A stretch of 64,000 bases of DNA from Saccharothrix sp. NRRL B-16314. GTDB lineage: Bacteria; Actinomycetota; Actinomycetes; Mycobacteriales; Pseudonocardiaceae. A program made the position numbers and the translations under genes. The notes under the pieces are model-generated. The model saw only the letters and a program-made list of their open reading frames with translations, made no database searches and was not told where the DNA came from. This document shows positions 34,859 through 45,661 of the stretch, one piece after another. How positions within the stretch are numbered: position 1 is the first letter of the stretch; each line of letters starts with the position of its first letter. Location: contig NZ_JNXC01000003.1 of assembly GCF_000716595.1 (NCBI RefSeq), forward strand, positions 1 to 64,000, written 5' to 3'.

Positions 34859-36195
34859 GACTGCACCGCTCCCTCTCCAGTGATCCGCGCGATCGACGAC
34901 AACGGGACCGTCAACCACTCCGGCCTGTTCGCGTGCTCGTAGGCCACCTCGTACACGGCCTTGTCCAGCTCGAACGCCCGCAGCAGGTGGCCGCGCTTGC
35001 GCGGGTCTCCGACGGACTCGGCCGCCGCCTCCGCGTAGCCCTCGGTGAAGGCCGCGCGGTTGCGCCGCGCCCACTCCAACGCCCGCACGGTCAGCTGGTG
35101 GTCCTCCGGCTGACCCACGAGCAGCTGGTGCGCCGCGTAGTCGAAGGATCGCAGCATGCCCGCCACGTCGCGCAAGGGCGAGCGCAGCGCGGTCCGCTCG
35201 GCGATGGGCGAGCCGGGCTCTCCCTCGAAGTCGATCAGCAGCCACCCCTGCACGGTGCGCAGCACCTGACCGAGGTGCAGGTCGCCGTGGATGTGCTGGG
35301 TGACGACGGCGTCCGGCGTCTCCCTGGCCTGCTCGAACGCCTCCCGCAGCGCGGGCACGTAGGGCCGCAGCTCCGGCACCGCGGCGACCACCTCGTCCAG
35401 CCGCGAGGTCATCACCCGCACGGTCCGGTCGATGTCCTCGGCGTCCGCGTGCTGGGTGCCGAGCGCGCGCTCCAGGTCCGCGTGCACCGTCGCCACGGCC
35501 TGGCCGAGCCGGTGCGCCTCGCCGGCGAAGTCGCCGCCGACCTCGTCCGCGTGCAGGTCGCCCTCGGCCATCAGGTCGCGGACGCTCGTGGTCGCCATCG
35601 CCCAGCCGTCCACCGCGTCGGGCATGAACTGCTGGAGCATGCCGACCGTGGTGGTGTGCCCGTCCAGCCGGCCGGTGATCGACCCGAGCGGCTGGGCGAT
35701 GTGCTCGCAGCCGACCTGGCGCAGCGCGCGGTGCAGCACCAGGTCCGGGTTGTCGCCGTAGGTCAGCTTGCGGAACAGCTTGAGGATGTACTGGCTGCCG
35801 AACACGATCGACGTGTTCGACTGCTCGGACGTGATCGGCCGGCCGCGCAGGCCCGTCGTGATCTCCACGTCCGGCTCGTGCTCGAACACCAGGCCCTCGA
35901 CCCGGGCGCCCTCGGCGATCAGGTCGAGCAGCGCGCCGGTCAGCTCCGGCACGGTCGTCGCGTCGTGGTTCTCCACGTGGTCGGTGACCAGCAGCTGGTA
36001 CGGCTCCTTGCGGTCCGGCTGCTCCACCTCGACCACCAGGTGCACCAGCACCGGGTCCTCGGCGCGCAGCACGGACGTCCGAAGTGGACGGATCGACGTG
36101 ACCGGCCGGTCCTTGCCGCCGAACCACCGCTGCGCCGGCAGCCACTCGGGGAGCTCGGTCATCACCTTGTCGACCAGGTCGTGCGGTTCGGTCAC
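34855..36195 (-). CDS. mak: maltokinase
   Basis: This 446-residue kinase phosphorylates maltose to maltose-1-phosphate, the GlgE donor. It is APH-like: catalytic loop [14 protein letters not shown], metal-binding [13 protein letters not shown], and the N-terminal lobe [15 protein letters not shown] typical of Pep2/Mak. GTG 36195 follows GAGGTGAGG and lies 5 bases past the treS stop. It is coupled to glgB by ATGA. The treS-mak adjacency is common and in some species the two are fused. Confidence 0.95.
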   Translation of the reverse strand: MTEPHDLVDKVMTELPEWLPAQRWFGGKDRPVTSIRPLRTSVLRAEDPVLVHLVVEVEQPDRKEPYQLLVTDHVENHDATTVPELTGALLDLIAEGARVEGLVFEHEPDVEITTGLRGRPITSEQSNTSIVFGSQYILKLFRKLTYGDNPDLVLHRALRQVGCEHIAQPLGSITGRLDGHTTTVGMLQQFMPDAVDGWAMATTSVRDLMAEGDLHADEVGGDFAGEAHRLGQAVATVHADLERALGTQHADAEDIDRTVRVMTSRLDEVVAAVPELRPYVPALREAFEQARETPDAVVTQHIHGDLHLGQVLRTVQGWLLIDFEGEPGSPIAERTALRSPLRDVAGMLRSFDYAAHQLLVGQPEDHQLTVRALEWARRNRAAFTEGYAEAAAESVGDPRKRGHLLRAFELDKAVYEVAYEHANRPEWLTVPLSSIARITGEGAVQS

Positions 36196-36200
36196 GTCCC

Positions 36201-38012
36201 TCACCTCGCCTCGCTGTCGTCGCCGGCTTCCACGAGCTGGAACCAGTAGAAGCCGTGACCGGGCAGGGTCAGCAGGTAGGGCAGGTCGCCCACGGTGGGG
36301 AAGACCACCCCGCCGGTCAGCTCGACGGGCCTGCTGCCCCGGTGCTCCGACAGGTCCAGCTCGACCGGCTGCGGGAACCGCGAGAGGTTGTTGACGCACA
36401 GCACGACGTCCTCGTGGCCGTCGGGCCGCCGCCACCGCCGCCGGTAGGCGAGCACGCTGGGGTTGGAGCCGCCGAGGTCGGTGAAGTCGCCCGCGGCGAA
36501 CGCGTGGTGCTGCTTGCGCACCTCGATCATCCGCCGGGTCCAGTGCAGCAGCGACGACTGGTTGTTCAGCTGCGCCTCGACGTTGAGCCCCTGGTAGCCG
36601 TACACCGGGTCCATGATCACCGGCAGGTAGATCCGGCCGGGGTCGCAGCCGGAGAAGCCCGCGTTGCGGTCCGGGGTCCACTGCATGGGCGTCCGCACCG
36701 CGTCGCGGTCGCCCAGCCAGATGTTGTCGCCCATGCCGATCTCGTCACCGTAGTAGAGGACGGGCGAGCCGGGCAGGGACAGCAGCATCGCGGTGAACAG
36801 CTCCTGCTGGTTGCGGTCGTTCTCCAGCAGCGGGGCCAGTCGGCGTCTGATGCCGATGTTGGCCTTCATCCGCGGGTCCTTGGCGTACTCGGTGTACATG
36901 TAGTCGCGCTCTTCGTCGGTCACCATCTCGAGCGTCAGCTCGTCGTGGTTGCGCAGGAAGATGCCCCACTGGCAGCCGTCCGGGATCTGCGGCGTCTGCG
37001 CCAGGATCTCCGAGATCGGGAACCGCGACTCGCGCCGCACCGCCATGAAGATGCGCGGCATCAGCGGGAAGTGGAACGCCATGTGGCACTCGTCGCCGCC
37101 GACCTCGGGGTTGCCGAAGTACTCCACCACGTCCGACGGCCACTGGTTCGCCTCGGCCAGGAGCACCCGCCCGGGGTACTCGTCGTCGACGACCTTGCGG
37201 CAGCGCTTGAGGAAGTCGTGCGTGCGCGGGAGGTTCTCGCAGTTCGTGCCCTCCTGCTCGAACAGGTACGGCACGGCGTCCAGCCGGAACCCGTCGATGC
37301 CCAGGTCCAGCCAGAACCGGAGGGTGTCCAGCATGGCCTCCTGCACGTGCGGGTTCTCGAAGTTCAGGTCGGGCTGGTGCGAGAAGAACCGGTGCCAGTA
37401 GAACTGGCCGCGCACCGGGTCGTACGTCCAGTTCGAGGACTCCGTGTCGACGAAGATGATCCGCGCGTCCGCGTAGCGCTGGTCGTCGTCGCTCCACACG
37501 TAGTAGTCGCCGTACGGGCCGTCCGGGTCGGTGCGCGACTGCTGGAACCACGGGTGGGCGTCGCTCGTGTGGTTCAGGACCAGGTCGGTGATCACCCGGA
37601 TGCCGCGGCGGTGCGCCTCGTCCAGCAGGTAGACGAAGTCCTCGACCGAACCGAACTCGGGCAGCACCGCGCGGAAGTCGGAGATGTCGTACCCGCCGTC
37701 GCGCAGCGGCGACGCGTAGAAGGGCGGCAGCCACAGGCAGTCGACGCCGAGCCACTCCAGGTAGTCCAACCGGGACGCGAGACCGCGCAGGTCGCCGGTG
37801 CCGTCGCCGTTCGAGTCGCTGAACGCGCGCACCAGCACCTCGTAGAACACCGCGCCCTTGAACCAGTCGCGCTCGCGCGGCACGAGCTTGGCCGACCGGA
37901 AGTCCTCCGCCTGCGGCTCCACCAGCAGACCGTCGGCGCCGATGGCCTCACCGGTGTGCGGCACGTTCTCCAGACCTACCAGCGCCGCGTCGGGTCGGGC
38001 CTCTTCATGCAT
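36201..38012 (-). CDS. treS: trehalose synthase / maltose alpha-D-glucosyltransferase
   Basis: This 603-residue GH13 enzyme interconverts trehalose and maltose. GH13 motifs are [30 protein letters not shown] with the nucleophile Asp, [10 protein letters not shown] with the acid Glu, and [31 protein letters not shown] is the TreS marker. ATG 38012 follows GGTGGAG; an ATG at 38008 is out of frame. It lies between glgE and mak in one transcription unit, supplying maltose to Mak. Confidence 0.96.
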   Translation of the reverse strand: MHEEARPDAALVGLENVPHTGEAIGADGLLVEPQAEDFRSAKLVPRERDWFKGAVFYEVLVRAFSDSNGDGTGDLRGLASRLDYLEWLGVDCLWLPPFYASPLRDGGYDISDFRAVLPEFGSVEDFVYLLDEAHRRGIRVITDLVLNHTSDAHPWFQQSRTDPDGPYGDYYVWSDDDQRYADARIIFVDTESSNWTYDPVRGQFYWHRFFSHQPDLNFENPHVQEAMLDTLRFWLDLGIDGFRLDAVPYLFEQEGTNCENLPRTHDFLKRCRKVVDDEYPGRVLLAEANQWPSDVVEYFGNPEVGGDECHMAFHFPLMPRIFMAVRRESRFPISEILAQTPQIPDGCQWGIFLRNHDELTLEMVTDEERDYMYTEYAKDPRMKANIGIRRRLAPLLENDRNQQELFTAMLLSLPGSPVLYYGDEIGMGDNIWLGDRDAVRTPMQWTPDRNAGFSGCDPGRIYLPVIMDPVYGYQGLNVEAQLNNQSSLLHWTRRMIEVRKQHHAFAAGDFTDLGGSNPSVLAYRRRWRRPDGHEDVVLCVNNLSRFPQPVELDLSEHRGSRPVELTGGVVFPTVGDLPYLLTLPGHGFYWFQLVEAGDDSEAR

Positions 38013-38115
38013 GTGTGCTCCACCTCGTCCCACCTCTTCGGGGGTGCGTTCGATCGTCCCTCGTGCTCTTCGGCGGGCACGGGGACTGGGTAAAGGGGAC
38101 CGGGCTGGTTTTTTC

Positions 38116-40098
<1,983 letters not shown>

Positions 40099-40459
40099 CG
40101 GCAGCGCCCCTCTCACCTGGTGTGACGCGTGCACGTGCAAGTCTGCCCGCAGCGATCGGTTGGGCCATCACCGGGACTCCTCATTGTCCGTACCCCTTTT
40201 GGGTGGATCACTAACGTGGTGACGGCTTCCGTCCTGCTGCGGGAGCCAGAATCCCACCTCTTGATCGTTACCGCTCCGTTGCCACGCCGATACCATTCGG
40301 GCGACGGATCAGCTCCGAGGCCGGTTGCGCCCGCACTCGCGCCCTGTGTACGAAAGAACACCAGGGAGCCCGTAACCGCAGGTGAGGCTGTATCGGTCCC
40401 TGCATCGGTCAGGGTGACCGTTGTCCCGCACCGCTGGATGGGGGATAAGGTCCGACGCC
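40099..40459. other. glgE-glgP divergent intergenic region
   Basis: This 361-base region should hold the promoters of both the glgE operon and glgP. It is AT-richer than the genes. I see no operator, riboswitch or terminator I can defend; GTTACCGCTCCGTTGCC near 40267 only loosely resembles the TACC/GGTA element. Confidence 0.5.
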
Positions 40460-43030
40460 ATGCGAGCACTTCGCCGGTTCACCGTCCGAGCCAGCCTGCC
40501 CGAGCCGTTGACGGCCCTGGGCACCCTCGCCACGAACCTGCGCTGGACGTGGCACCAGCCGACCCAGGACCTGTTCGCGTCGGTCGACCCGGTGCTGTGG
40601 GCCGACAGCGGTGATCCGCTGCGCCTGCTCTCCGTGGTAGCGCCGGAACGCCTCGACGCGCTGTCCGCCGACGAGCAGTTCCTCTCCCACGCCCGCGCGC
40701 TGGCCGACGACCTGCACCGCTACACGACCGGGCCGCGCTGGTTCCAGCGCCGCCAGGACGAGGTCCAACAGCGCCGCGAGCACGGGAACTACGAACTCCA
40801 GCCCCTGCCGAAGGCGATCGCCTACTTCTCCATGGAGTTCGGCGTCACCGAGGCCCTGCCGAACTACTCCGGCGGCCTCGGCGTGCTGGCGGGCGACCAC
40901 CTGAAGGCCGCCTCCGACCTGGGCGTCCCGCTGATCGCCGTCGGCCTGCTCTACCGGTCCGGCTACTTCCGCCAGGGCCTGAGCCTCGACGGCTGGCAGA
41001 TCGAGCACTACCCCGTCCTCGACCCGCGCGGCCTGCCGCTGGAGCTGCTCACCGAGCCGTCCGGCGCCCCGATCCTGGTGCACGTGGCCATGCCGGGCGA
41101 CCGGGTGCTGCGGGCCAAGATCTGGAAGGCGCAGGTCGGCCGCATCCCGCTGCTGCTCCTCGACTCCGACGTCGAGGAGAACGACGAGGACCTGCGCGGC
41201 GTCACCGACCGCCTCTACGGCGGCGACCAGGACCACCGCATCCGGCAGGAGATCCTGGCCGGCATCGGCGGCGTGCGGGCCGTGCGCACCTACTGCGAGC
41301 TGACCGGCCACACAGCGCCCGAGGTGTTCCACACCAACGAGGGGCACGCCGGGTTCCTCGGCCTGGAGCGCATCCGCGAGCTGGTCACCGTCGAGGGCCT
41401 GGACTTCGACCAGGCGTTGGCGGCGGTCCGCGCGGGCACCGTGTTCACCACGCACACGCCCGTGCCGGCGGGCATCGACCGGTTCCCCGTCGACCTCGTG
41501 CAGCACTACTTCGGCCAGGAGACGCTGCTGCCCGGCGTGAACACCCAGCGCATCCTCGCCCTGGGCGCCGAGGAGAACCCCGGCCTGTTCAACATGGCGC
41601 ACATGGGCCTGCGGCTCGCGCAGCGCGCCAACGGCGTGTCCAAGCTGCACGGTCGCGTGAGCCGTGACATGTTCCGCGCCCTGTGGCCCGGCTTCGACAC
41701 GTCCGAGGTGCCGATCGGCTCGGTCACCAACGGCGTGCACGGCCCGACGTGGGCCGCCACCGAGATGAGCAGGCTCCTCGGCCACTCCGAGGACTCGGGC
41801 GTCGGCGCGTCCGGGTTCGAGCCGGTCACCGACCAGCGGCTGTGGGAGCTGCGCGACGAGCTGCGGGCCAAGCTCGTCGGCGAGGTCCGCCGCCGCACGC
41901 GCGCGTCGTGGTTGCAGCGAGGGGCGTCCGCGTTGGAGCTGGGCTGGACCGACTCGGTGTTCGACCCGGACGTGCTGACCGTCGGCTTCGCCCGCCGCGT
42001 GCCCACGTACAAGCGGCTCACGCTGATGCTGCGCGACGCCGACCGGCTGCGCGCGCTGCTGCTGCACCCGGAACGGCCGGTGCAGCTGGTCGTCGCGGGC
42101 AAGTCGCACCCGGCGGACGACGGCGGCAAGGCGTTGATCCAGCAGATCGTGCGGTTCGCCGACGACGCGGGCGTGCGGCACCGGATCGTGTTCCTGCCCG
42201 ACTACGACATGTCCATGGCCCGGTACCTGTACTGGGGCTGCGACGTGTGGCTGAACAACCCGATGCGCCCGCTGGAGGCGTGCGGCACGTCCGGCATGAA
42301 GTCGGCGCTGAACGGCGGGCTGAACCTGTCGATCCGCGACGGCTGGTGGGACGAGCTGTACGACGGCAGCAACGGCTGGGCCATCCCCACCGCGGACGGC
42401 GTCACCGACCCGACCCGGCGGGACGACCTGGAGGCCGCCGCGCTGTACGACCTGCTCGGCAACCAGGTCGCGCCGCTGTTCTACGACCGGGGCGAGGACG
42501 GCGTGCCGAACCGGTGGTTGGCCATGGTGCGGCACACGCTGGCGTCGCTCGGCCCGGCGGTGCAGGCGTCCCGGATGGTGCGCGAGTACGTGGAGAACCT
42601 GTACGCGCCCGCCGCGTCGTCGGCTGCCTCGGTGGTCGGCGACGGCTTCCGCGGCGCGAAGGAGCTGGCGGCGTACCGGCAGCGGCTGCGGGCGTCGTGG
42701 ACGCGGGTGCGGGTGCTGGACTCGGAGATGTCGCTGAACGGGTCGGCCACGCCGAACCTCGGCTCTCCGCTGGCCGTGCGGGCGCGGGTCGAGCTGGCCG
42801 GGCTGGAGCCGTCCGAGGTGGACGTGCAGGTGGCGCTGGGCCGCGTCGGCGACTCGGACGAGCTGTACGACGTGGTCACGCACGGGATGCGTTACGCGGG
42901 GAACGGGAACTACGAGATCGAGGTGCCGTTGCCGCACGCGGGCGCGGTGGGCTACACGGTGCGCGTGCTGCCCAGGCACGACCTGCTGGCGTCACCGGCC
43001 GAGCTGGGCCGGGTCGTGCTGGCGAACTGA
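40460..43030 (+). CDS. glgP: alpha-glucan (maltodextrin) phosphorylase
   Basis: This 856-residue GT35 phosphorylase releases glucose-1-phosphate from alpha-glucan. It is the actinobacterial type with an N-terminal domain (FTVRASLPEPLTALGTLATNLRWTWH). Landmarks are IAYFSMEFGVTEALPNYSGGLGVLAGD, VFHTNEGHAGF, FARRVPTYKR, and the cofactor-lysine region GTSGMKSALNGGLNLSIRDG. ATG 40460 opens the expected N-terminus. It is divergent from glgE and followed by a strong hairpin. Confidence 0.95.
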   Translation: MRALRRFTVRASLPEPLTALGTLATNLRWTWHQPTQDLFASVDPVLWADSGDPLRLLSVVAPERLDALSADEQFLSHARALADDLHRYTTGPRWFQRRQDEVQQRREHGNYELQPLPKAIAYFSMEFGVTEALPNYSGGLGVLAGDHLKAASDLGVPLIAVGLLYRSGYFRQGLSLDGWQIEHYPVLDPRGLPLELLTEPSGAPILVHVAMPGDRVLRAKIWKAQVGRIPLLLLDSDVEENDEDLRGVTDRLYGGDQDHRIRQEILAGIGGVRAVRTYCELTGHTAPEVFHTNEGHAGFLGLERIRELVTVEGLDFDQALAAVRAGTVFTTHTPVPAGIDRFPVDLVQHYFGQETLLPGVNTQRILALGAEENPGLFNMAHMGLRLAQRANGVSKLHGRVSRDMFRALWPGFDTSEVPIGSVTNGVHGPTWAATEMSRLLGHSEDSGVGASGFEPVTDQRLWELRDELRAKLVGEVRRRTRASWLQRGASALELGWTDSVFDPDVLTVGFARRVPTYKRLTLMLRDADRLRALLLHPERPVQLVVAGKSHPADDGGKALIQQIVRFADDAGVRHRIVFLPDYDMSMARYLYWGCDVWLNNPMRPLEACGTSGMKSALNGGLNLSIRDGWWDELYDGSNGWAIPTADGVTDPTRRDDLEAAALYDLLGNQVAPLFYDRGEDGVPNRWLAMVRHTLASLGPAVQASRMVREYVENLYAPAASSAASVVGDGFRGAKELAAYRQRLRASWTRVRVLDSEMSLNGSATPNLGSPLAVRARVELAGLEPSEVDVQVALGRVGDSDELYDVVTHGMRYAGNGNYEIEVPLPHAGAVGYTVRVLPRHDLLASPAELGRVVLAN

Positions 43031-43041
43031 GTGTTGTCGGG

Positions 43042-43077
43042 AGCGGCGTCCACCTCGGCTTCGGGGCGGACGCCGCT
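43042..43077 (+). terminator. hairpin after glgP
   Basis: AGCGGCGTCC and GGACGCCGCT form a perfect 10-base stem with a 16-base loop, 12 bases past the glgP stop, followed by TCTGTTGTGG. It lies between convergent genes and could end both transcripts. Confidence 0.75.
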
Positions 43078-43089
43078 TCTGTTGTGGCG

Positions 43090-44214
43090 TCAGGAGATGC
43101 TGAGCCGGGCGGTGGTTTCCGCGACCCGGGGCATCCAGCCGGCCAGCTCCTGCGCCTCGACGAGCGTCGCTCGGGCCGCCGCGTTGTCGCCCGCCGCCAT
43201 CTGCGCGCGGGCCATCGTGGCCAGGGCGTCGGCGCGGGCCAAGCCGCTCTCGCTGGTGTTCCTGGCCTGGGTGGCGAGGGCAAGCGCGGCGGCGTGGTCG
43301 TTCTCGATCAGGGCGAGCTGCGCCAGCGTGCCCGCGCACCGGTGGCGGGGGTAGCCGAACTGCATGGCGCCGTCCGCGGCCCGTTTCGCCGCCGGCAGGC
43401 CGACGTCCAGGGGCAGTTGGCCGCCCTCGATCGCGTTGGCGGTGGAACTGGCCATCTGCGCCAGCACGAACGCCATGTCCCGCTGCTCCAGGTCGGTGCG
43501 CCCGATCAGGCCGCTGGCCAGGTGCAGCGCCTCGCCGTACTTCGTGCGCAACGTCAGCACGGAGAGGTGCGCGCCGAGCGCGACCAGCAGCGTCGGGTGT
43601 CGTTCGACCAGGTCGTTCGCGATCGCCTCGGCCCGGTCCAGGTCGCCGGCGCCGAGGGCGTCGGACACCTGGTTGACCAGCGGCGTGGCGTCGAACTCGG
43701 CGGCCGTGCGGCCGGACACGCGGGGCAGGGCGAATACGAACCAGCCGGGTGAGGTGGTGCCCGCGCCGCGTCGTGGCTTCAGGGAGTTGAGCAGCACCGC
43801 CGTGCCCGCGACCGCGAAGCCGCGCAGGAACGGCTGGTCCGCGTCCGACCAGACCAGCGCGCCGAGCCAGGCCACGACGAGCGCCGCGGTGGTCAGCAGG
43901 AGGGCCGTGACGCCGGTCAGCCACAGCCGGCGGCGGGCGGGTGCCTTGATCGACGTGAGGCCGACCGCGAACAGCAGCGGGATCGTCCGCCACACCACCC
44001 GCAGGTGTGGTCGCGTCCACGTGCGCACCTCACCGCCGACCCCGATCTCGACCAGCGGGACCCGCACGCCGAACAGCCCGGCGCCCACCAGCAACCCGAG
44101 TTGCAGCAGGGCGAGCACGGCCCACACGCCGCACGCGGCCCCGCCGAACGTCGCCACGCTCGGCCGCCAGACCACGAGGACGACCAGGACCAGCCCGGTC
44201 AGCACTTTCCACAC
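43090..44214 (-). CDS. membrane protein with C-terminal helical (TPR-like) domain
   Basis: This protein of about 374 residues has several transmembrane helices in its first half (LTGLVLVVLVVWRP; LALLQLGLLVGAGLFGV; LTGVTALLLTTAALVVAWLGALVW). A soluble alpha-helical domain follows (SDALGAGDLDRAEAIANDLVERHPTLLVALGAHLSVL; NDHAAALALATQARNTSESGLARADALATMARAQ) that looks TPR-like. GTG 44214 is my choice (GTG 44205 is also possible), since the frame's opening codons to 44292 lie in the repeat array. It is convergent with glgP. Function unknown. Confidence 0.65.
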   Translation of the reverse strand: MWKVLTGLVLVVLVVWRPSVATFGGAACGVWAVLALLQLGLLVGAGLFGVRVPLVEIGVGGEVRTWTRPHLRVVWRTIPLLFAVGLTSIKAPARRRLWLTGVTALLLTTAALVVAWLGALVWSDADQPFLRGFAVAGTAVLLNSLKPRRGAGTTSPGWFVFALPRVSGRTAAEFDATPLVNQVSDALGAGDLDRAEAIANDLVERHPTLLVALGAHLSVLTLRTKYGEALHLASGLIGRTDLEQRDMAFVLAQMASSTANAIEGGQLPLDVGLPAAKRAADGAMQFGYPRHRCAGTLAQLALIENDHAAALALATQARNTSESGLARADALATMARAQMAAGDNAAARATLVEAQELAGWMPRVAETTARLSIS

Positions 44215-44250
44215 GAACCTGGAGACGCTACCGCCCCGGCCCCGGTTCCC

Positions 44251-44433
44251 GTTCCGAACGTTGAATTCACCCGTCCCGAACGTAGGACTCACCGGTCCCG
44301 AACGTAGGACTCACGCGACGCGAACGTAGGACTCACGCGAAGGCCGCGTGAGTCCTACGTTCAGGGCCCGTGAGTCCTACGTTCAGTGCGGGCGAGTCCT
44401 ACGTTCGGGACGGGTGAGTTCAACGCTCGGGAC
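44251..44433. repeat. 22-bp-periodic repeats, locus 3 (near-perfect inverted arms)
   Basis: Four units run in one sense at 44251, 44273, 44295 and 44317 and four in the opposite sense at 44348, 44370, 44392 and 44414, with an 11-base centre. The variant units (GAACGTTGAATTCAC and the complement of GAGCGTTGAACTCAC) are the outermost on both sides, so the arms read inward, opposite to locus 2. Each arm spans 86 bases, enough for a very long hairpin. Confidence 0.95.
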
Positions 44434-44446
44434 GAGGGAGTGGGGG

Positions 44447-44833
44447 TCAGGTGACGGCTTGGGTGGCGCCGGGGCGAACGGGGAGGCCGGCGGCGGCGTA
44501 GGCGCGGAAGCCGCCGATCAGGTCCGTGGCGTTGGGCAGGCCCACGCGTTGCAGGTCACGGGCGGCAAGGCTGGAGGCGTAGCCCTCGTTGCACAGCACG
44601 ACGACGGTGGTGTCGGCGGTGAAGCCGGTGATGCGGTGCGTGCCGGTCGGGTCCAACCGCCATTCCAGGACGATGCGCTCCACCGGGATCGAGCCGGGCA
44701 CCTCACCCTCGGCGGCACGGTCGTGGTGCGGGCGGATGTCCACCACCAGCACGTCCGACAGGTCGGCCAGCCCGTGCGGCTCCACGCGGGTCAGGGCGCG
44801 GCGGGCTTCGTCCAGCAACTCCTCGGCACTCAC
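44447..44833 (-). CDS. rhodanese-like protein
   Basis: This 128-residue single rhodanese domain has the active-site loop VVVLCNEGYASSLAA (Cys in CNEGYASS), preceded by VLVVDIRPHHDRAAEGEVPGSIPVERIVLEW, the usual second-strand run. Rhodaneses move sulfane sulfur from persulfides. GTG 44833 overlaps the cysteine dioxygenase stop (GTGA), so the two are translationally coupled. Together they point to disposal of cysteine-derived sulfur. Confidence 0.92.
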   Translation of the reverse strand: MSAEELLDEARRALTRVEPHGLADLSDVLVVDIRPHHDRAAEGEVPGSIPVERIVLEWRLDPTGTHRITGFTADTTVVVLCNEGYASSLAARDLQRVGLPNATDLIGGFRAYAAAGLPVRPGATQAVT

Positions 44834-45408
44834 GGACCCTCCAGGTCGGCCAGGACGCGCAGCTGCTCCAACGGCAGCCGCCGGGCGGGCAACGGCGGGA
44901 TCTCGAGCGGGATGCCCGCCAGGCTCGGGTACGCCCGCGTCGGCACCAACGGCGGCGAGTACGCGTGCACGCTCGCCGCACCCACCACACCCCGGTTCAC
45001 GATCTGGTGCGCACGCCCCGCACCGAAGCCCAACGCGCTGCCGACGGGACGGGGCGCGCTGCGGATCGGCCCACCGGGATACCGGTAGTCCTCCGCCAGC
45101 TCACCGGTCAGCACGGTGAACGAGCCCGCCGCGCCACCGTGGTCGTGCGGCTCGGTGCCCTGGCCGGGCAGCCAGCTCAGCAGCCACAGCTCGACGCCGG
45201 TGGTCAGCCCGAGCCGCGCCCACCAGCGCCGGTCTGGGTCGAAGTCGAGGACGTCCAGCAACGCCGTGGTCAGCTCGGAGGCGACGGCGGACGTCAGCTC
45301 ACGCAGTTCGCGCGGCGTCCACAGGTCGCGGTCGGGGTGGATGAGGTCGCGCAGGAACTGCACGTCCAGCTTCGGGTGCAGGTCGGCGCGCGCGAGGGTC
45401 GCGGTCAC
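44830..45408 (-). CDS. cysteine dioxygenase family protein
   Basis: This 192-residue cupin is close to bacterial cysteine dioxygenases, which oxidise cysteine to cysteinesulfinate. Iron ligands fit: EPHDHGGAAGSF (two His) and GAGRAHQIVNRG (third His). The Tyr in SVHAYSPPL may be the active-site one. GTG 45408 follows AGGAG. A 12-base-stem hairpin (45455-45492) and a cysteine-containing leader ORF (45475-45555) lie just upstream, suggesting that its expression responds to cysteine. Confidence 0.9.
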   Translation of the reverse strand: MTATLARADLHPKLDVQFLRDLIHPDRDLWTPRELRELTSAVASELTTALLDVLDFDPDRRWWARLGLTTGVELWLLSWLPGQGTEPHDHGGAAGSFTVLTGELAEDYRYPGGPIRSAPRPVGSALGFGAGRAHQIVNRGVVGAASVHAYSPPLVPTRAYPSLAGIPLEIPPLPARRLPLEQLRVLADLEGP

Positions 45409-45454
45409 GTGGGTCGCTCCTGATGGCTACGGATCGGGCGGGGTAGCGATCAAG

Positions 45455-45492
45455 ACGCGACGCGGGGCGGCGGATCAGCGCCCGCGTCGCGT
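45455..45492 (-). promoter_or_regulatory. 12-bp hairpin overlapping the leader ORF end
   Basis: ACGCGACGCGGG pairs perfectly with CCCGCGTCGCGT around a 14-base loop. The 5' arm on the transcribed strand holds the last codons of the leader peptide and the loop contains its TGA. It is 46 bases upstream of the dioxygenase start, a place suited to attenuation. Confidence 0.7.
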
Positions 45493-45555
45493 CCGGCTAC
45501 ACCCGCACGACGCCACCAGCAGGAGGTCGATCGTGCGGTCACGCCAAGTCAGCAA
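45475..45555 (-). CDS. putative cysteine-responsive leader peptide
   Basis: This 26-codon ORF reads MLTWRDRTIDLLLVASCGCS followed by six residues (RTRRGR). The shape LTxRxxxDLLLVASxxC matches the short leader peptides that precede sulfur genes in many actinomycetes (family knowledge, from memory), with two near-adjacent Cys codons (TGC at 45505-45507, TGT at 45499-45501). The start is TTG 45555, with GGGTGG 8 bases before it; GTG 45567 in the same frame is an alternative. It ends in the hairpin loop upstream of cysteine dioxygenase. Stalling at the Cys codons when Cys-tRNA is low would change the hairpin. Confidence 0.6.
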   Translation of the reverse strand: MLTWRDRTIDLLLVASCGCSRTRRGR

Positions 45556-45661
45556 CGGGCGGGCCACCCCGGCATCGTGGCACGAGGTCCACGGCCCGCG
45601 AAGGGCCTCCCACCAGGCAGGATTGCCTCGGTGGCCGACGCTTCCCGGCGACCGGACCAGG

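Noticed and set aside
40099..40459. A riboswitch in the glgE-glgP gap
   Set aside because: No known riboswitch core could be recognised by eye.
44348..45088. Frame beginning with SPTFRARESYVQ
   Set aside because: The peptide is a translation of the 22-bp repeat and the rest is antisense to the rhodanese gene.
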